From positions 46,774,185 to 46,838,184 of the forward strand of contig NC_088865.1 in the NCBI RefSeq assembly GCF_032884065.1: a stretch of DNA of 64,000 nt. The letters are read 5' to 3'. Origin of the DNA: Artemia franciscana (Eukaryota; Arthropoda; Branchiopoda; Anostraca; Artemiidae). Below are positions 58,510-64,000 of this stretch, piece after piece. Numbering within the stretch: the first letter of the stretch is position 1; every line of letters starts with the position of its first letter. The notes beneath the pieces were generated by a model, which saw only the letters and a list, made by a program, of their open reading frames with translations, was not told where the DNA came from and did not search any database. The position numbers and the translations under genes are program-made.

Positions 58510-61455
58510 TCCGAACTCTGTTCTCTACTGTGCACCAAAATAGTGCACTATTATTAGAAGCATAGAAAGATAGCTTTCAAGAGATTTTTGTTCGATGTTT
58601 CGAAAGCCTTCCTGGTTTCGCTATCCGAACTCTATACGCTATTGTGCAACGAAATACTGCACTATTATTAGAAGCAAGGAAAGATAGCTTTTAAGAGCAT
58701 TCTTGTTCGACGTTTCGAAAGCGTTCTTGGTTTCGCTACCCGAACTCTGTACGCTACTGTGCAACGAAATACTGCACAATTATTAGAAGCATGGAAAAAC
58801 AGCTTTTAAGAGATTCTTGTTCGATGTTTCGAAAGCGTTCCTGGTTTCGCTACCCGAACTCTGTACGCTATTGTGCAACGAAATACTGCATTATTATTAG
58901 AAGCATGGAAAGATAGCTTTTAAGAGCATTCTTGTTCGACGTTTTGAAAGCATTCCTGGTTTCGCTACCCGAACTCTGTACGCTATTGTGCAACGAAATG
59001 CTCTACTATTATTAGAAGCATGGAAAGATAGCTTTTAATTGCATTCTTGTTCGATGTTTCGAAAGCGTTCCTGGTTTTGCTACCCGAACTCAGTACGCTA
59101 TTGTGTAACGAAATACTGTACTATTATTCGAAGCATGGAAAGATAGATTTTAAGAGCACTCTTGTTCGACGTTTCGAAAGAGTTCCTGGTTTCACTACCC
59201 GAACTCTGTACGCTATTGTACAACGAAATACTGCACTATTATTAGAAGAATGGAAAGATAGCTTTTAAGAGCATTCTTGTTCGACATTTCAAAAGCGTTC
59301 CTGGTTTCGCTACCTGAACTCTGTACACTATTGTGAACCGAAATACTGTTCTACTATTAGAATTATGGAAAGATAGCTTTTAAGAGCATTCTTGTTCGAC
59401 GTTTTGATAGCGTTCTTGGTTTTGCTACCCGAACTCTGTACGCTAATCTGCAACGAAATACTGCACTATTATTAGAGGCATAGAAAGATAGATTGTAAGA
59501 GATTCTTGTTCGATGTTTCGAAAGCGTTCCTGGTTTTGCTATCCGAACTCTGTACGCTATTGTGTAACGAAATACTGTACTATTATTAGAAGCATGGAAA
59601 GATAGCTTTTAAGAGCATTCTTGTTCGATGTTTCGAAAGCGTTCCTGGTTTTGCTATCCGAACTCTGTACGCTATTGTGTAACGAAATACTGTACTATTA
59701 TTAGAAGCATGGAAAGATAGCTTTTAAGAGATTCTTGTTCGACGTTTCGAAAGTATTCCTGGTTTCGCTACCCGAACTCTGTACGCTATTGTGCACCGAA
59801 ATACTTCACTATTATTAGAAGCATAGAAAGATAGTTTTTAAGAGCATACTTGTTCGACGTTTTGAAAGCGTTCCTTGTTTCGCTATCCGAACTCTGTACA
59901 CTATTGTGCACCGAAATACTCACTATTATTAGAAGCATAGAAAGATAGCTTTTAAGAGATTCTTGTTCGACGTTTCGAAAGTGTTCCTGGTTTCGCTATT
60001 CGAGCTCTGTACGCTATTGTGCAACGAAATACTGCACTATTATTAGAAGCATGGAAAGATAGCTTTTAAGAGAATTCTTGTTCGACGTTTAAAAAGCGTT
60101 CCTGGTTTCGCTATTCAAACTCTACATGTATAGTATATATATATAGATGTAATAGTGTACAGAGTTCGGATAGTGAAACTAGGTGTTGTGCACCGAAATA
60201 CTGCACTATTATTAGAAGTATGGAAAGATTGCTTTTAAGAGCATTTTCTTCGACGTTTCGAAAGCGTTCCTCGTTTCGCTATCCGAACTCTGCACACTAT
60301 TGTGCACCGAAATACTGCACTATTATTACAAGCATAGAAAGATAGCTTTTAAGATCATACTTGTTCGACGTTTTGAAAGCGTTCCTTGTTTCGCTATCCG
60401 AACTCTGTACCCTATTGTGCACCGAAATACTGCATTATTATTAGAAGCATAGAAAGATAGCTTTTAAGATCATACTTGTTCGACGTTTTGAAAGCGTTCC
60501 TTGTTTCGCTATCCGAACTCTGTACCCTATTGTGCAACGAAATACTGCATTATTATTAGAAGCATAGAAAGATAGCCTTTAAGAGATTCTTGTTCGACGT
60601 TTCGAAAGCGTTCCTTGTTTTGCTAACGAACTCTGTACACTATTGTGCACCGAAATACTGCAGTATTATTAGAAGCATAGAAAGATAGTTTTTAAGAGCA
60701 TTCTTGTTTGACGTTTCAAAAGCATTCCTTGTTTCGCTATCCGAACTCTGTACACTATTGTGCACCGAAATACTGCACTATTATTAGAAGCACAGAAAGA
60801 TAGCTTTTAAGAGCATTCTTGTTTGACGTTTCGAAAGCGTTGCTGGTTTAGTTACCGAACTCTGTACACTATTGTGCACCGAAATACTGCACTATTATTA
60901 GAAGATAAAAATAGCTTCTATGAGACTCTTGTTTGACGTTTCGAAAGCGTTCCTGGTTTCGCTATCCGAACTCTGTACACTATTGTGCACCGAAATACTC
61001 ACTATTATTAGAAGCATAGAAAGACAGCTTTTAAGAGCATTCTTGTTCGACGTTTCGAAAGTGTTCCTGGTTTCGCTACCCGAACTCGGTACGCTATCGT
61101 GCACCAAAATAATGCACTATTATTAGAAGCATAGAAAGATAGCTTTTAAGAGCATTCTTGTTCGATGTTTCGAAAGTGTTCCTGGTTTCTCTACCCGAAC
61201 TCTGTACACTATCTTGCACCAGAATACTGCACTATTATTAGAAGCATAGAAAGATAGCTTTCAAGAGCATTCTTGTTCGACGTTTCGAAAGTGTTCCTGG
61301 TTTCGCTATCTGAACTTTGTACACTATTGTGCACTGAAATACTGCACTATTATTAGAAGCATAGAAAGACAGCTTTTAAGAGCATTCTTGTTCGATGTTT
61401 CGAAAGCGTTCCTGGTTTTGCTATCCGAACTCTGTACACTATTGTGCACCGAAAT
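58510..61455 (+). repeat. 115-bp satellite array (about 25 units)
   Basis: Consensus blocks are attattagaagcatagaaag, atagcttttaagagcattct, tgttcgacgtttcgaaagcg, ttcctggtttcgctatccga and actctgtacactattgtgca. Starts of the ttcgaygttt block at 58591, 58706, 58820 and 58935 give the period. One unit at 60115-60190 is interrupted by an inverted piece (tgtacagagttcggatagtg). Variants such as gtgcaacg versus gtgcaccg are grouped along the array, suggesting local duplication. Confidence 0.93.
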
Positions 61456-61458
61456 ACT

Positions 61459-61488
61459 AAATCCTTTGAACCGGAGTTCAAAGGATTT
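61459..61488. repeat. 12-bp-arm hairpin at the A/B array junction
   Basis: AAATCCTTTGAA, loop CCGGAG, TTCAAAGGATTT; perfect arms exactly where the 115-bp array stops and the ~78-bp array starts. Confidence 0.9.
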
Positions 61489-62285
61489 AAGACGAAACTG
61501 ACAAAAGCATGTCTAAATGAACAAAAGCATATCAGGCCACATCCAACACAGAGTTCGAAGCAACTAAGACAAAACTGACAAAAGAATGTCTAAATTAACA
61601 TAAGCATATCAGGCCTTATTCAACTCAGAGTTCGAAAGATCTAAGACAAAACTGAACAAAAAGTATGTCTATGTGAACGAAAGCATATCAGGCCACATTC
61701 AGCACAGAGTTTGAAGGATCTAAGACAAAACTGAAAAAAAGTATGTCTATGTAAACGAAAGCATATCAGGCCACATTCAGCACAGAGTTCGAAGGATCTA
61801 AGACAAAACTGAAAAAAAGTATGTCTATGTGAACGAAAGCATATCAGGCCACGTTCAACACAGAGTTCGTTGGAACTAAGACAAAACTGACAAAAGCATG
61901 TCTAAATGAACAAAAGCATATCAGGCCACATTCAACACAGAGTTCGAAGTAACTAAGACAAAACTGACAAAAGAATGTCTAAATGAACATAAGCATATCA
62001 GGCCTTATTCAACTCAGAGTTCGAAAGATCTAAGACAAAACTGAAAAAAAAAATATGTCTTTGTGAACGAAAGCATATCAGGCCACATTCAGCACAGAGT
62101 TCGAAGGATCTAAGACAAAACTGAAAAAAAGTATGTCTATGTGAACAAAAGCATATCAGGCCACATTCAACACAGAGTTCATAGGAACTAAGACAAAACT
62201 GACAAAAGCATGTCTATATGAACAAAAGCATATGATTCCACATCCAACACGGAGTTCGAAGGATCTAAGACAAAACTGGCAAAAG
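61459..62285 (+). repeat. About 78-bp satellite array (about 10 units)
   Basis: Blocks are ctaagacaaaactgacaaaa, gcatgtctaaatgaacaaaa, gcatatcaggccacattcaa and cacagagttcgaagga. Spacing of taagac (61565, 61642, 61721, 61799) gives 77-79 bp. Confidence 0.92.
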
Positions 62286-62299
62286 TAGTTGTATATGCT

Positions 62300-62480
62300 T
62301 TTGTCCATATACATATGTTTTTATCAGTTTTGTCTTAGATCCTTCGAATTCCGAGTTTTATGTGGCCTGAAAACAACTCTTTTGTAAAAGAATACCATTG
62401 CGAAACCAGGAAAGCTTTCGAAACGTGGAACAAGACTGCTCTTCGAAGCTATCTTTCCATGCTTCTAACAATAGTACATT
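62300..62480 (-). repeat. Inverted copies of one B unit and one A unit
   Basis: tcagttttgtcttagatcct (B unit reversed) near 62328 and gaaaccaggaaagctttcga (A unit reversed) near 62402, ending ccatgcttctaacaatagta. This closes the structure as an inverted repeat. Confidence 0.85.
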
Positions 62481-62490
62481 AGGAACTACA

Positions 62491-62650
62491 TGACCATGCT
62501 GGTATCCAATATGTGATTTAAGTGGCTCTCACATTACTTATTTAATGTTCTATATTAAGGTGATGTGTTTTGTTTCTACTGTTCCATTGATGAACATCAT
62601 CACTTCATTAATTTTCCATCTTCTTAGAGGTTCTTTATTAATCGAGAAGA
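62491..62650. other. Spacer, nothing recognised
   Basis: Short AT-rich sequence. Confidence 0.3.
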
Positions 62651-62654
62651 ATTC

Positions 62655-63190
62655 AAATAAATCAAACATGGAAGAAGAAAAAGAGGAAAAACGACATTCA
62701 TAAGTCAATTAATAATTAGTCAATTATTTATAAGTCAAATAAATTAATAATGGAAGAAGGAAAAGAGGATTAACGATATTAATAAGTCAATTATTAATTA
62801 GTCAATGTATTATAAGTCACATAAATCAAACATGGAAGAAGAAAAAGAGGTAAAAACGACTTAATTAAGTCAATTATTGATAAGCCAAATAAATCAAACA
62901 CGGAAGAAGAAAAAGAGGAAAAACGATATTAATAAGTCAATGAATAATTAGTCAATTATTTATAAGTCAAATAAATTAAACGTGGAAGAAGAAAAAGAGG
63001 AAAAATGACATTAATAATTCAATTATTAATTAGTCAATGTATTATAAGTCACATAAATCAAACATGGAAGAAGAAAAAGGAAAAACGACATTAGTAAGTC
63101 AATTAATAATTAATCAATAAATTATAAGTCACATAAATCAAACATGGAAGAAGAAAATGAGGAAAAACGGCATTAATAAGTCAATTAATC
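62655..63190. repeat. Tandem array, unit about 68-85 bp (7 units)
   Basis: Each unit has aaatcaaacatggaagaaga, aaaagaggaaaaacgacatt and aataagtcaattaataatta. The catggaagaag block occurs near 62668, 62753, 62833, 62900, 62983, 63064 and 63143. Confidence 0.9.
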
Positions 63191-63560
63191 CTCTGTAAAT
63201 AGCATAAAATGTTGTTTGGAGATACAAAGTTAAGTTTTTTATTCTATCAAAAAAAAGGAAAAAAGTGAATATAAACACCTCACTTAATCCACTGAAAAAA
63301 AAATCTTACATCTAGCCTGAGGATCGCCAGTTGCGTTAGTCATAACCTCTCCCACTTATTCAAGTCCTTTTTGACATTCATTTCAGTGTTTATTAGCAGT
63401 GACGTAATTTTGTCAAAATCCTGGGGGGAGGGGCAAAGTTGGACCCAATTTTCCCAAATCAAGTGAAACTGACAGTAAAATTGAAAAATTATCCCTATAT
63501 TACCATAAAGGCAAAAATATACTCAAGAACAACAACAAGCAATTGTTGTTGCGCGACCAC
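63191..63560. other. No recognised gene
   Basis: AT-rich. A perfect small hairpin, caacaacaa-gcaa-ttgttgttg, lies near 63531. Confidence 0.4.
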
Positions 63561-63579
63561 ATATTTTTTCCTGGGAATT

Positions 63580-63705
63580 TATTTAACCAATGGGTCCCCT
63601 TCCATGTCGGTTTTATTACAGCTGGGATCCAACTCCGGACCCGTATTTCCAAACATAAGCAAATCCACTGTGCTACCAAGGGGTTTTAACAATTTGCGGG
63701 AAAGT
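63580..63705 (-). repeat. tRNA-derived SINE head (pol III A and B boxes)
   Basis: On the minus strand, cccttggtagcacagtggat contains TAGCACAGTGG (63665-63675), a perfect match to the A-box consensus TRGCNNAGTGG. 28 nt later, ccggagttggatcccagc (63625-63636 core) is a weaker B box. The spacing fits a tRNA-like promoter. Either a SINE 5' end or a tRNA pseudogene. I cannot draw a full cloverleaf, so it is not called a functional tRNA. Confidence 0.55.
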
Positions 63706-64000
63706 ATTGATTAAGGGTGAATTTAGGAATGGGGTGTTCACAAGTAAACAGCATTTCAAACTTCAAAACCAGTAAAGAATTGTAATAAAAAACTGTAAAA
63801 GACAGAAGTCGTCGGTCGCTTTTTCTTAAATGAAGAAACTTCTAAGTTTTATTTTTCAATCGTTTTTTATTTTGTGCTTAGAATTCATCCGCAATTTACT
63901 CCAAAAATCTATTGAATTGTTTGAGAATATCCATATCAATTTTGCTAACAATTTTATGTCAGATTTGTGCTGACAACTTTTTGATAGGACGGCGGGAACT
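63706..64000. other. No recognised gene
   Basis: AT-rich sequence with nothing recognised. Confidence 0.35.

Larger units (their letters stand above)
58250..62490. mobile_element. Foldback-like satellite element (A array, B array, inverted B'A')
   Basis: 58250-58510 has scattered gttcgacacgggttc / aacacgggttctg motifs. Next come about 25 units of ~115 bp (58510-61455) and about 10 units of ~78 bp (61459-62285). Finally 62300-62480 reads as the reverse complement of a B unit followed by that of an A unit (gcgaaaccaggaaagctttc; ctatctttccatgcttctaa). Terminal inverted repeats built of tandem subunits are the hallmark of foldback transposons. That classification is inference. No transposase ORF is present. 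Confidence 0.6.

Noticed and set aside
58510..61455. Possible repeat-protein gene because several ORFs run across the 115-bp units.
   Set aside because: The unit length is not a multiple of three, frames close after one or two units, and there is no conserved start or peptide periodicity.

Overview
This is a eukaryotic, AT-rich window dominated by repeats. It contains one recognisable host gene, a hexokinase, and no sign of bacterial operons, Shine-Dalgarno sites or CRISPR. Evidence for a eukaryote is canonical GT/AG introns, LINE, SINE and Helitron remnants, long (TA)n microsatellites, poly(A) tracts of 68 and 91 bases, and minisatellites. The hexokinase sequence and TE types fit an arthropod. 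A branchiopod crustacean such as a brine shrimp is a guess, not something the sequence proves.

Layout. 1-1640 is the 5' part of a decayed jockey/CR1-type LINE on the minus strand, cut by the window edge. 2590-6180 holds two copies of a compound element built from ~290-bp tandem units. 6.2-20.2 kb is mostly copies of one dispersed non-autonomous element, called R1 here, about 1.55-1.75 kb with a giant terminal hairpin, plus an RTE-like LINE endonuclease fragment at 11.5-12.0 kb. 20-32 kb has smaller inverted-repeat elements (family R2, a 344-bp MITE), a large imperfect inverted repeat at 25.1-25.8 kb, a 2.4-kb diverged tandem array at 27.2-29.6 kb and a nested inverted repeat at 30.7-31.0 kb.

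Hexokinase occupies about 32.77-54.27 kb on the plus strand. Six coding exons can be read: 32774-32821, 33362-33524, 35845-35990, 44411-44626, 47083-47182 and 54149-54268. Splice phases are compatible from exon 1 through exon 5. About 200-220 codons of the C-terminal half are not found between 47183 and 54148, where the assembly has a 10-N gap at 49889-49898. The 8.4-kb third intron holds a nest of Helitrons at 36.4-38.7 kb, one inserted in the (TA)n tract of another. It also holds an R1 copy at 39.9-41.7 kb that is nearly identical to, and inverted relative to, the copy at 16.8-18.5 kb.

Downstream, 54.3-58.2 kb is AT-rich with no recognised gene. 58.25-62.5 kb is a large structure made of ~25 units of 115 bp, ~10 units of ~78 bp, and then an inverted copy of both unit types, resembling a foldback transposon. 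A further ~80-bp tandem array lies at 62.65-63.19 kb, and a tRNA-derived SINE head lies near 63.6 kb. No confident novel protein-coding system is present. The most notable material is structural: loop-inverted isomers of the R1 hairpin, nested and internally deleted Helitrons, and the foldback-like satellite element.
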